Source: DATBVX01 sp963724625
GTDB taxonomy: Bacteria; Pseudomonadota; Gammaproteobacteria; Steroidobacterales; Steroidobacteraceae
Length of the DNA: 64,000 nt
Reading direction: 5' to 3'
Assembly: GCA_963724625.1 (NCBI GenBank)
Contig: CAVRVO010000013.1
Span: 598,899-662,898, forward strand
Under the pieces are notes generated by a model that ran no database searches, had not been told where the DNA came from, and worked only from the letters and a program-made list of their open reading frames with translations. Positions 35,785 through 44,029 of this stretch are shown in pieces. A program made the position numbers and the translations under genes. Numbering within the stretch: the stretch's first letter is position 1; each line of letters begins with the position of its first letter.

Positions 35785-35866
35785 TGCATCTATCGGTGAA
35801 TCTGCCGTAGCGCCGCGACCTTCAGCGCGGCGCTGTACCTCGGCCGCTCAGGCACGTCGAGCGCGA

Positions 35867-37016
35867 CTATCCGCCCCACAGTCTCTTGCTGGCGATGCGT
35901 GCGCCCTCCGCCATCGCCGCGAACTTCATATACGCGATATCCGGCTCGACCGGACCAAAGCCTGCAAAGGTGCTGAAGCCGCAATCGCTGCCGGCGAGCA
36001 CACGCTCTCGACCCACGATATCTGCAAAATGGCAGATGCGCTCCGCAACGAGAAGTGGGTGCTCCACGTAATTGCTCGTTGAGCCGATGACACCCGGGAT
36101 CAGGACCTTGTCATCCGGAATGCGCGCGTCACGAAACACTGCCCACTCGTGTGCGTGGCGCGGGTTTGCGGCCTCGAACAGCAACGCTTGCGGCTTGGCC
36201 TTGATGACGATGGGCAGGAGGTCCTCCATCGGTACGTCATGGTGATGCGGCCCTTCATAGTTGCCCCAGCACACGTGCATGCGGACCCGATCGGCCGCTA
36301 CGTTCCTCAGCGCGTGGTTCAGCAGCTCGATGTGTATCGCCGCGCGCTTGAGGAAGTCCTGCACGCTCGCGTGGCGGTACATCGTGTGACGTCCCATCCC
36401 GAGATCCGGTGCGTCGATTTGCAGCAGGAGCCCCGCTGCGACGATCGCTTCGTACTCAGTGCGCAGCGCTTCGGCGAGCGCCTCGAGGTACGCATCGAGA
36501 TTCGGGTAGTAGTCGTTCGGTTGAAACAGCCCGATCACGCCCGGAGAGCCAGCGTTCAGAAAGGCATCGGATGGATGAGCTTGCGCGACCGCCGCGCGCA
36601 AATGATCGATATCGCCCTGGAGCGGTGCCAGGTCCTTGATCTTGATGTCGCCTACGCATCGCGGCCTGCGGTACTTCGCGGTCGCGCCCCGTTCGGCGAG
36701 CTTCTTCAGGAGCCCCGGAAATTCCACCAGGTCCTGGCCCGGCTCTCGCGGCGTGTCGCCCGCGAAGCCGGTGAAGCGATCAGCGATGTAAGTCGCATAG
36801 CTGATCTTGCTCATCTCCCCATCGCTCACGACGTCGATGCCCGCCTCCATCTGGCGGCGCACGACGTCCTGCACCGCGGCCGCTATGGTTAGGGTGCCGG
36901 CAGCCGGCATCAGCGAGCGTTCCATTCTCGCGAGCGAACAGCACGTCGGTCACCGCCTGCGAACGCGGCAGGCTACCGACGTGCGTGGTCAGGATGCGTT
37001 CAGTGCTGAGCCTCAA
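35867..37016 (-). pseudogene. MetE C-terminal-domain protein 2, frameshifted
   Basis: ATG 37016 starts RLSTERILTTHVGSLPRSQ, the usual opening of short MetE-core proteins, and the frame runs to about 36910; the rest (IAAAVQDVVRRQMEAGIDVV to LWGG) is in the next frame. Deleting one base near 36905-36911 joins them as DAGAGTLTIAAAVQD. The zinc ligands are kept: MHVCWGN (His, Cys), LLFEAANPRH (Glu) and GSDCGF (Cys). Intact length would be about 382 residues. It follows the VOC gene by 27 bases and is the last gene of the IclR-linked minus-strand operon. Decay or sequence error cannot be told apart here. Confidence 0.8.
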
Positions 37017-37043
37017 CTCCCGGTCTCGTTCAGCGCCGTCGCG

Positions 37044-37580
37044 CTAGCGGTACGTGTTGTTCGAGGTGTGATCGCCGCCCAGCCAGCGCTTGAGCTCCGC
37101 ATGCGCCTTGCCCACGGCCTCGCGGTTGATCCTTTCGACGTCCGGGTGATCGCGAGTGAACTCCACGATCATCCCATTGGGGTCGGTCACATACACCGAG
37201 CGGCAGTAGCCGTGCTCCAGCACAAAGGACTGTGGCTCCTTGAAGCCCGCGTCCTTGAGGCGCTTTTCGATTCCCGCCTGCGTCTCGTCATCGACCCTGA
37301 GGGCGATGTGGTGAAACGGCGTAAACGGCATCTTGGGGCCGAACTGCTCCTGATCGCCAGGATTCGCGAACTGGAAGAACGCGAGCGCCCCACCGTCGCC
37401 GAGGCCAAAGAAGAGATGACAGTAGGTGCGTTCGGCGCCGAACAGCATGTCCTTCTCGCACCAGGTCGCCATCAGCGGCAGCCCGATGACCTCCTCGTAG
37501 AACTTGCGCGTCGCCTCCAGATCTCGCGACACGTAGGCCGTGTGATGCAGCCGCGACGGCAGCTTCGCTTTGATAGCCAT
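37044..37580 (-). CDS. VOC-family (glyoxalase/extradiol dioxygenase-like) protein
   Basis: A 178-residue vicinal-oxygen-chelate protein with two beta-alpha-beta-beta-beta units: LHHTAYVSRDLEATRKFYEE (metal His), FHHIALRVDDETQ (His) and SVYVTDPNGMIVEFTRD (Glu). These supply a His-His-Glu type site as in type I extradiol dioxygenases and glyoxalases. Single-domain length favours a small ring-cleaving or isomerase/lyase role over two-domain catechol 2,3-dioxygenase. It sits between a TonB receptor and a MetE-like gene of a probable aromatic pathway. Substrate unknown. Confidence 0.87.
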   Translation of the reverse strand: MAIKAKLPSRLHHTAYVSRDLEATRKFYEEVIGLPLMATWCEKDMLFGAERTYCHLFFGLGDGGALAFFQFANPGDQEQFGPKMPFTPFHHIALRVDDETQAGIEKRLKDAGFKEPQSFVLEHGYCRSVYVTDPNGMIVEFTRDHPDVERINREAVGKAHAELKRWLGGDHTSNNTYR

Positions 37581-37594
37581 GACAGAAACTCCAC

Positions 37595-39838
37595 TCAGAA
37601 CTTGTACGTGAACTCCAAGCCATACTGGCGCGGCAGGCCCTTGAACAGGAAGCCGCCAGGCGAGAATTCCTGATTATATTCCTCGTCGCCGAGATTCTTG
37701 CCCCAGGCGGCTACGCGCCACTTGTCGCTGCCCAGGCTGATCCGTCCGTCGAGCAGATCGATCGGATCACGCGAGGTGACGTTGTACGGGTCCCACCAGG
37801 TCTCGCCGACCTTGCGGTAATCGGCGCGGAAGGTCAGGTCCAGCCCCGCGGACAGGGGCTGCCGATATTGCAACCCGGCATTGGCCGTGTAACGCGAGAC
37901 CAGCGGCGCTTCGTTGCCGACGACGCTCCGGTCCTCCATGTCGGTGATCTTGCTGTCGGTGTAGCCGTAGGACGCGTAGAAATCGAAGCGATCCGTCAGG
38001 TGCGCTGTCAACTCGACCTCGCCGCCCTTGTAATCCGCATCGAGATTGCCGAGGTTCTGCGTCGAGTTCGCGGCGAGGAACACAAAGAAGTAGCCGTTCT
38101 CCGATTTGGTCGAAAACAGCGCCACTCCCAGATCCAGGCGGCGATCGAGGAATTGGCCCTTGAAGCCGACCTCATACGTATCAGCGACTTCAGCCTCGAA
38201 CAGGTCGTTCACACCAAAGATCGGCGGGACCTGCGCATCGGCCACTGCGCCGACGCCGGTCTGGTTGAAACCACCGCTGCGGAAACCGCGACTGTAGCCG
38301 CCGTAGAGAGTGACGTTATCCACTGGCTTGTAGCGCAGGGTGATCTTGGGCTGCGGTTCGCTCCAGGTGTGCGAGCGCTTGTCGCCCGTATTCACCTGAG
38401 GCTCCGGTGGAGGCGGCTGCGGAATGAACCCCTGCGGTGTGTCAGTCGTGTTCGTGCGCTTGTCCTCGTCGTAACGGATCGCGGCGTCGATCTCGAAATT
38501 GTCAGTGACCTCGAAGGTCGCATCTGCGAACACCGACCAGGCTTCCTGGTCCTGTGAATCGGCGAGGAACGTGAAGCTTGGATTGTTCCCCGACAACCGC
38601 GGCTCGTGGTACACGGGGAACACACCTGCTCCCGTATCGACCATGTTGCCCGTGGAGATGAATCGATCCGTGTGTGCATAGTAGGCGCCCGCGATCCAGC
38701 GGAAACGCCCCTCGGTCGGCGACGTGAAGCGAATCTCCTGGCTGTAGGCCTGGACGTCGAGGAACTGGCTCTGGTTCAGGTCCACAGCGGGGCCGCCCAC
38801 GATGGGCAGGAACGTGAAGAAGAACGACTGTGGCGCCGGTCGAAAGTCGAACGCATCGCCCGTCAGGACCTCTTCGGTGTCGTCGTAGGAAGAGATCGAT
38901 GTCAGGGTCCCGCCGCCGAGGTTGAAGTCGAGCTTGAGAGCCACATTCCACATTTCACGCTCGTTGGTCCCCGGGTTGTCGAGCGTGATCGGTGTGCTGG
39001 TGTTGTTCGCGTCTGAAACGATGCTGAAGACGTTCGCCTCGTCGGCCCGCGGAATGACGAAATAGAGTGCCTTGGTATCGATCTTGGAATATGAGGCCCG
39101 CAAGTCGCCGGTAAAGAGATCGTTCGGCTCCCACAGCAGGCGCACGCGACCGGCAAGGTTGCGTACCGGGTCGGCCTTGGTGCCGAGGAATTCGTTTTCG
39201 AGGAAGCCGTCAGTGTCGTAGTACGCGACGGACGCACGGTATTTCAGTTGGTCCGTGATGGGGCCGCTGATCTCGCCCTTGGCTGTATAGGACGATTCGT
39301 TGCCGTAACCCAGCGTGACCGACCCTTCGAACTCATCGGCCGGGGGCCGCGTCGTGTACAGGATCGCTCCGCCGATGGCGTTGCGGCCATACAGACCGCC
39401 CTGCGGACCCTTCAACACTTCGATCTGCTGAATGTCGTAGAGCTCCTGGTTGAACTGGGCCGGGTTGGTCTGCGCGACGCCGTCGATGAGCACCGCAACC
39501 GAGGGCTCGCTGTTGCGCGCCTGCGATATGCCACGGATCACGACGAAGGCGTTACCCACATTCTGCGTTTCCACCAGGTTCATGTTCGGAACCATGCGGA
39601 TGTAGTCGGCGGCCTTGGTGATTCCGGCCGCCTCGATCGCCCGCTCGGTGAACACGTTGATGGTCACCGGTACGTCGCGAAACGCTTCATCGCGCTTTCG
39701 GGCCGTCACCACGACTTCTTCCAGCGTGCCCGGCGTGCCGACGACCTGTGCCTGTTGGGCCATCACGTCGACCGCTAACATCGACCCGAGCGCAAACATC
39801 ACGCTCAGCGATACGAGTCGCCCCCTCTTGGTAGCCAT
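37595..39838 (-). CDS. TonB-dependent receptor 2
   Basis: From ATG 39838 (GGAGGGG upstream) a 747-residue receptor: signal peptide (about 1-27, VDVMAQQ), TLEEVVVTARKRDEAFRDVP, plug with VVIRGISQARNSEPSVAVLI and IEVLKGPQGGLYGRNAIGGA, and a barrel ending YGLEFTYKF. It is only distantly like receptor 1 in the barrel. Fourteen bases separate it from the upstream MetE-like gene and 14 from the VOC gene, so it is internal to the operon that starts at the citryl-CoA-lyase-like gene. Confidence 0.92.
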   Translation of the reverse strand: MATKRGRLVSLSVMFALGSMLAVDVMAQQAQVVGTPGTLEEVVVTARKRDEAFRDVPVTINVFTERAIEAAGITKAADYIRMVPNMNLVETQNVGNAFVVIRGISQARNSEPSVAVLIDGVAQTNPAQFNQELYDIQQIEVLKGPQGGLYGRNAIGGAILYTTRPPADEFEGSVTLGYGNESSYTAKGEISGPITDQLKYRASVAYYDTDGFLENEFLGTKADPVRNLAGRVRLLWEPNDLFTGDLRASYSKIDTKALYFVIPRADEANVFSIVSDANNTSTPITLDNPGTNEREMWNVALKLDFNLGGGTLTSISSYDDTEEVLTGDAFDFRPAPQSFFFTFLPIVGGPAVDLNQSQFLDVQAYSQEIRFTSPTEGRFRWIAGAYYAHTDRFISTGNMVDTGAGVFPVYHEPRLSGNNPSFTFLADSQDQEAWSVFADATFEVTDNFEIDAAIRYDEDKRTNTTDTPQGFIPQPPPPEPQVNTGDKRSHTWSEPQPKITLRYKPVDNVTLYGGYSRGFRSGGFNQTGVGAVADAQVPPIFGVNDLFEAEVADTYEVGFKGQFLDRRLDLGVALFSTKSENGYFFVFLAANSTQNLGNLDADYKGGEVELTAHLTDRFDFYASYGYTDSKITDMEDRSVVGNEAPLVSRYTANAGLQYRQPLSAGLDLTFRADYRKVGETWWDPYNVTSRDPIDLLDGRISLGSDKWRVAAWGKNLGDEEYNQEFSPGGFLFKGLPRQYGLEFTYKF

Positions 39839-39851
39839 TTGAACCCCTCCG

Positions 39852-40925
39852 CTAGTGACTCGATTGATTACTGTTGCCTCGTCGCTCGAGCTCAGCACGC
39901 ACCAGGCGGGCTCCAGCGACCATCGACTTGAGCTTTCCGAATGCCACATCCCTGGGCAGGTATTTCATGCCGCAATCCGGCGCGACGATGATGTTCTCGG
40001 CTGCAACGAACTCGAGCGCGCGACGAATGCGCGCTGCGACGGTTTCAGGCGATTCCACCGTCTGGTCGGCAAGATCGATGACGCCGAGGATGATCTTCTT
40101 GCCCTGGAGTGACGCAAGGACCGAACAGTCCAGCTTCGACTGCGCGGTCTCGATCGACACTTGCTGACAAGTGCAGCGCGCAAGCTCCGGCAGAAACGAA
40201 TAGGCGTTAGGCCGCTCGTGAATGATCGCCGCGTAGCCGAAACAGATATGAACGGCGGTCGTCTGCTTGATGCCATCCAGCGCGCGGTTGAGCGCGTCCA
40301 GCCCGTATTGCCGCGCCAGGGCGGGCCGCGCCTGCATGTAAGGCTCATCGATCTGCACGATGTCGGCGCCCGCAGCGAAGAGATCGCGGATCTCCTCATT
40401 CACAGCAGCGCCATAGTCCATCGCTGCCTGCGCCACATCACCACCGTAGTGCTCGATCTGCGCCTGCTGCGACATGGTGAACGGGCCGGGAACGGTGATC
40501 TTGCGCAAACGCGTGGTGTGCTGCTTCAGGAATTCCAGGTCTGCGACTTCAACCGGATGCTTGCGACGTATCCGGCCCACGACGCGAGGTACTGGATTTG
40601 GATGGCCGCTGCGGTCCAGTGCTGTCCCCGGGTTGTCGATGTCTACACCTTCGAGCGCGGTCGCGAATCGGTTTGAATAGCTCTCGCGACGGATCTCGCC
40701 ATCCGTGATGATGTCGAGGCCGGCTTCCTCCTGGGTCTTGATGGCGAGAATCGTGGCGTCATCCTGCGCTTCGGCAAGATAGGGCTCCGGGATCCGCCAG
40801 AGTTCCTTCGCGCGCACTCGCGGCGGGAACCGGCCCGCAAGCTTGGCGCGGTCGATCAGCCAATCCGGCTGCGGAAGACTCCCGACCAGGGAGGTTGGAA
40901 AGAGCGTTTGAGCTTCACGCGCCAT
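39852..40925 (-). CDS. MetE C-terminal-domain protein 3
   Basis: A 357-residue MetE-core TIM barrel from ATG 40925 (GGGGTGAAGGG upstream). It opens TSLVGSLPQPDWLIDRAKLA and holds the zinc ligands His226-x-Cys228 (VHICFGY), Glu259 (VSIETAQSK) and Cys318 (APDCGMKYL). EEAGLDIITDGEIRRESYSN is the substrate-side motif. As for its paralogues, alkyl/methyl transfer to a thiol is the family chemistry. Five bases after the CoA-transferase gene; probably translated together. It may take over methyl groups released in demethylation or handle a thiol conjugate; the substrate is not determined. Confidence 0.86.
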   Translation of the reverse strand: MAREAQTLFPTSLVGSLPQPDWLIDRAKLAGRFPPRVRAKELWRIPEPYLAEAQDDATILAIKTQEEAGLDIITDGEIRRESYSNRFATALEGVDIDNPGTALDRSGHPNPVPRVVGRIRRKHPVEVADLEFLKQHTTRLRKITVPGPFTMSQQAQIEHYGGDVAQAAMDYGAAVNEEIRDLFAAGADIVQIDEPYMQARPALARQYGLDALNRALDGIKQTTAVHICFGYAAIIHERPNAYSFLPELARCTCQQVSIETAQSKLDCSVLASLQGKKIILGVIDLADQTVESPETVAARIRRALEFVAAENIIVAPDCGMKYLPRDVAFGKLKSMVAGARLVRAELERRGNSNQSSH

Positions 40926-40930
40926 GCCCT

Positions 40931-42121
40931 TCACCCCGCCGCCCGGCGTACGCTCTGGGGGCCGGTACGAGCGGGCCAATGCTTGTCCTTGCTCAGGACT
41001 GCCCGGATCTCGGTTCCGTGTTCGTCGAGCAACGGCGCCGCCGACACCAGCGTTGCGCGCTCACCGTTGAACTGAAGCGGCGGTCGTACCGCATACCGGC
41101 CACCTTCCCTGAAGGACTCCACCGGCACGACAAGGCCGAGGTGCTTCGCCTGAGGGTCCTTCACGACCGAATCGATGCCATTGATGGGAGCAAACGGGAC
41201 GTCGTGCTCGCTCAGTCGTTGCGCCCACTCGCCCAGGGAGCGGGTACGAAACAACCGATCGAGCACTTCACCGAGCGCCTCATAATTGTCGATGCGCGCC
41301 AGGCGACTATTGAAACGCGGATCTGCATCGAGTTCCTTGGCGCCGAGCGCCTCAGTCAGTCCGCGCCAGAACTTTTCGAGTGACGACAGGTGAATGGCGA
41401 GCAGCTGATCGTCCGCTGTGCGCAGGATATAGGCCTGGGCGAGTCGTGGACGATCTGTCGATTTGGGTATGGCGCCGAGCGCAAAGAACGCCGCGAACGG
41501 CTCAACTGCAAAGTGCGCCATCGCCTCGAGCATCGAGATCTCAACCAGCGAGCCGTGACCGGTCTGCGATCTTTCGTACAGCGCACCGAGAACCCCATAC
41601 GCCGCGTAGATTCCAGTGATGGCATCGGCCAGTGCAGGCCCCAGGAATCGCGGCCGTTCGGGATCGACAACGACGCTCAGGAATCCCGACAACGCCTGCG
41701 CCACCGAGTCATAGCTCGGCCGTTCGGCGTAAGGACCATCGGCGCCGAACCCGCTGATCGAGCAGTAAATCAGCCGCGGATTGAGCGCCCGCAATTGATC
41801 CGGGCCGGCACCGAGCTTCTCCGCTGTGCCGGGACGAAAGTTCTGCAGATAGACGTCGGCTTCGGCGATGAGCCGCTCGAAGAGTTCCTTGTCGGAGGAT
41901 TTCTTCAGATCGCAGACGACGCTGCGCTTGTTGCGGTTGTAGGCCTGAAAGTGCGGTGAATAAAGATCGCCCTGGTAGCTTCGATAGGGGTCTCCACCGG
42001 GGCTTTCGATCTTGATGACATCTGCACCGAGGTCCGCAAGCATCATCCCGGCACACGGGCCGGTAATGAATGTCCCCTGTTCGACGACGCGGATTCCGCG
42101 CAGTACCTGGATCGAGCTCAT
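40931..42121 (-). CDS. CaiB/BaiF-family (class III) CoA-transferase
   Basis: A 396-residue class III CoA-transferase: LRGIRVVEQGTFITGPCAGM, LGADVIKIESPGGDPYR, AYNRNKRSVVCDLKK, ADVYLQNFRPGTAEKLGAG (the catalytic Asp of the family lies in the following block) and GHGSLVEISMLEAM. It moves CoA between organic acids. ATG 42121 is 16 bases after the upstream stop. Its pairing with a citryl-CoA-lyase-like gene suggests it makes a 3-hydroxy-3-carboxyacyl-CoA for cleavage, as in citramalate/itaconate-type pathways; the acid is unknown. Confidence 0.88.
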   Translation of the reverse strand: MSSIQVLRGIRVVEQGTFITGPCAGMMLADLGADVIKIESPGGDPYRSYQGDLYSPHFQAYNRNKRSVVCDLKKSSDKELFERLIAEADVYLQNFRPGTAEKLGAGPDQLRALNPRLIYCSISGFGADGPYAERPSYDSVAQALSGFLSVVVDPERPRFLGPALADAITGIYAAYGVLGALYERSQTGHGSLVEISMLEAMAHFAVEPFAAFFALGAIPKSTDRPRLAQAYILRTADDQLLAIHLSSLEKFWRGLTEALGAKELDADPRFNSRLARIDNYEALGEVLDRLFRTRSLGEWAQRLSEHDVPFAPINGIDSVVKDPQAKHLGLVVPVESFREGGRYAVRPPLQFNGERATLVSAAPLLDEHGTEIRAVLSKDKHWPARTGPQSVRRAAG

Positions 42122-42137
42122 GGCGTGCGCGTCATCA

Positions 42138-42956
42138 TCAGCTCGCCTTGACGCCGCCGGAGCCGTCGCTGGGCACAAATCCCTCCGGAGAGTCGCCGTC
42201 ATAGCGAATCGCCGCGGCGCCCGAGTGCGCGAGCACGAATCCGATGGGACGTTGCTGCTCTTCCAACAGGTGCGCAATGAGGCTCGCGGTCCTCGCCAGA
42301 ATCGGCACGCCCTTCACCGCAAGCAACGGGTACCCCGCATCCAGCAGTACCGCTCCGATCGCACCCGAGACGTTCATCACCAGCGATTTGCCGAGAACCT
42401 CGGGCACGAGTTTCTCGACATCCCGGGCAATCTCGATATAGCGACCGGCGACGCCGCTTTGCGCCGCAACGGAGAGGAGCGCTTCGACCCTCGGATCGAC
42501 TGCCTTGTGCAGCGGATGCCCGTAGCCTGGAACCGGTTGGCGACGATCTCGAAGCTCGATGAGTGCATCACGCACCGCGGAGGCCTGGGGGCCCCGATCG
42601 ACGATACCCTGGAAGAAACGCGCGGCGGCTTCGGCGGACCCCAGGATGACCGACCCGCAACCCAGAATCCCTGCGGCGACAGCCCCTTGCAGTGCCTCAG
42701 GTGCCGCTGCCAACGTCATCCGACTCGCTGCGACGCTTGGAACGAGGCCGTGTTCCGCGATCGCAACGAGCGCCGCATCGAGGACGCTTCGTTGCGCTGC
42801 CGAGGGCAGCTTCCCGGTAACCAGCAGCCACAGGTGATCGGTGAAGGAGACCTTGCCGACGAGATCGCGGCACAGGTCAAACCCGCGAATGACGATTTTC
42901 TGCGGATTGGCGGCTGAAATCGCGGAGCTGCGGTGCTCCTGAGCTCCGATTTTCAC
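42138..42956 (-). CDS. Citryl-CoA lyase-like (small citrate synthase-family) protein
   Basis: GTG 42956 with GGAGG upstream gives 272 residues with the citrate-synthase fold in short form: CRDLVGKVSFTDHLWLLVTG, VPGYGHPLHKAVDPRVEAL (active-site His) and NVSGAIGAVLLDAGYPL, ending VLAHSGAAAIRYDGDSP. Length is well below citrate synthase (about 430) and fits citryl-CoA lyases, which split a tertiary-hydroxy acyl-CoA into acetyl-CoA and an oxo acid. It is the first gene of the minus-strand operon facing iclR and is followed by a CoA-transferase. Confidence 0.85.
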   Translation of the reverse strand: MKIGAQEHRSSAISAANPQKIVIRGFDLCRDLVGKVSFTDHLWLLVTGKLPSAAQRSVLDAALVAIAEHGLVPSVAASRMTLAAAPEALQGAVAAGILGCGSVILGSAEAAARFFQGIVDRGPQASAVRDALIELRDRRQPVPGYGHPLHKAVDPRVEALLSVAAQSGVAGRYIEIARDVEKLVPEVLGKSLVMNVSGAIGAVLLDAGYPLLAVKGVPILARTASLIAHLLEEQQRPIGFVLAHSGAAAIRYDGDSPEGFVPSDGSGGVKAS

Positions 42957-42985
42957 GCCAGCAAGCCTCCGGGCGTCTTGATCAT

Positions 42986-43018
42986 TTTCGTATAGCGAAA
43001 TAAAGTTCGTGTTACGAA
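42986..43018. promoter_or_regulatory. Two IclR-type operator palindromes
   Basis: TTTCG-TATAG-CGAAA (42986-43000) and TTCG-TGTTA-CGAA (43006-43018) lie in the divergent region between the citryl-CoA-lyase-like gene and iclR. Their centres are 19 bases apart, and a weak TTGATC-N17-TAAAGT pair on the plus strand spans the first site. Confidence 0.6.
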
Positions 43019-43077
43019 TATGCTGAGGCTTTGGGTGCTTGCACGTCAAGCTGAAAGGGTCACCTTCACTTCTCCAG

Positions 43078-43092
43078 TTTCGTATATCGAAA
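43078..43092. promoter_or_regulatory. IclR-type operator palindrome before iclR
   Basis: TTTCG-TATAT-CGAAA, a perfect inverted repeat, ends 15 bases before the preferred iclR start (43107). It differs by one base from the copy at 42986 and fits autoregulation. Confidence 0.6.
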
Positions 43093-43106
43093 TAGACTTC
43101 CAGCGC

Positions 43107-43916
43107 ATGCCGTCCCGTCCACCTTCCACGCAGCGACGCGAAGCCATGGGTGGTCTCGCCAAGGGACTGCAGGTCATTCGTGCGTTCACGCGCGATCACT
43201 CCTCGCTCACCCTGAGCGAGATCGCTGCTATCGCGCGCTTGCCGCCCGCGACGGCCCGGCGTTGCCTGCTGACACTCGAAGAGCTCGGATACGTCACACG
43301 CCGAGGTCGCACGTTTCTGTTGCGTCCGAAGGTGCTCGAGCTCGGCGCCGCCTATCTCGAATCGATGGATATCGAGCACCTCACCAAGACCCATCTCGAG
43401 GAGCTGGCGCGGCTCACGGGTGACTCGGCGGCGCTCTCGGTGCTGGACGGCAATGACATCGTCTATGTAGCCAGGACATCCGTCCGCACACTGGTACGGC
43501 TCGAAGCGCATGTCGGCAGCCGCTTCCCGGCCCACGTCACTTCAATGGGCCGGGTGCTCCTTGCCGGTCTGAACCCCGAGCGCCTCGAGCGGTATTTTCG
43601 TACCCAGGCGTTCGTCGCCCTCACGGAGCACACGGTGATCGATCCCAAGAAGATCCGGCAGTTGATCGAAGAATGCCGGCGCAATGGTTATTCCGCAGTC
43701 CAGGACGAACTCGCGTACGGCGTTGTTGCTCTGGCGGTTCCTGTCCACGACCAGTACGGGCGCGTGGTTGCAGCGCTCAACAGCTCGAGCCATTCCCGCC
43801 GCATCACCAAGGCCAGGCTGGTGCGCGAGCGGCTCACCATGCTGCAGCAGGCGAGCGAGCAGATCTCCACCGAGCTTGCTCGGGTGCCCGGCCTCTCGCT
43901 CAGCGCCCAGGTCTGA
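43107..43916 (+). CDS. IclR-family regulator (PcaR-like)
   Basis: A 269-residue IclR protein: N-terminal helix-turn-helix SLTLSEIAAIARLPPATARR (residues about 31-50), LLTLEELGYVTRRGRTF, and a GAF-like effector domain with SVLDGNDIVYVARTSVRTLV, VTSMGRVLLAGLNPE and DDELAYG-type QDELAYGVVALAVPVHD. It resembles the PcaR/PobR branch that activates beta-ketoadipate and related genes. ATG 43107 is preferred; an upstream in-frame start at 43020 would put the operator inside the gene, and ATG 43146 is shorter. Palindromes flank it on both sides. Confidence 0.9.
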   Translation: MPSRPPSTQRREAMGGLAKGLQVIRAFTRDHSSLTLSEIAAIARLPPATARRCLLTLEELGYVTRRGRTFLLRPKVLELGAAYLESMDIEHLTKTHLEELARLTGDSAALSVLDGNDIVYVARTSVRTLVRLEAHVGSRFPAHVTSMGRVLLAGLNPERLERYFRTQAFVALTEHTVIDPKKIRQLIEECRRNGYSAVQDELAYGVVALAVPVHDQYGRVVAALNSSSHSRRITKARLVRERLTMLQQASEQISTELARVPGLSLSAQV

Positions 43917-43975
43917 GTCTCATCACGGCGCTTGACGCGCCTGCGCCGCGTCCGTAGCCTGTTTGCGAAATATTT

Positions 43976-43988
43976 TTCGGTATACGAA
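43976..43988. promoter_or_regulatory. IclR-type operator palindrome before the hydrolase operon
   Basis: TTCG-GTATA-CGAA lies between iclR and the alpha/beta-hydrolase gene, 42 bases before its ATG. A reverse-polarity inverted repeat CGAAA-TATTT-TTCG overlaps it from 43966. Confidence 0.55.
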
Positions 43989-44029
43989 TTTTTGCAGCGG
44001 AGCGTGCGATCGACGCCCGACATGCCGTT

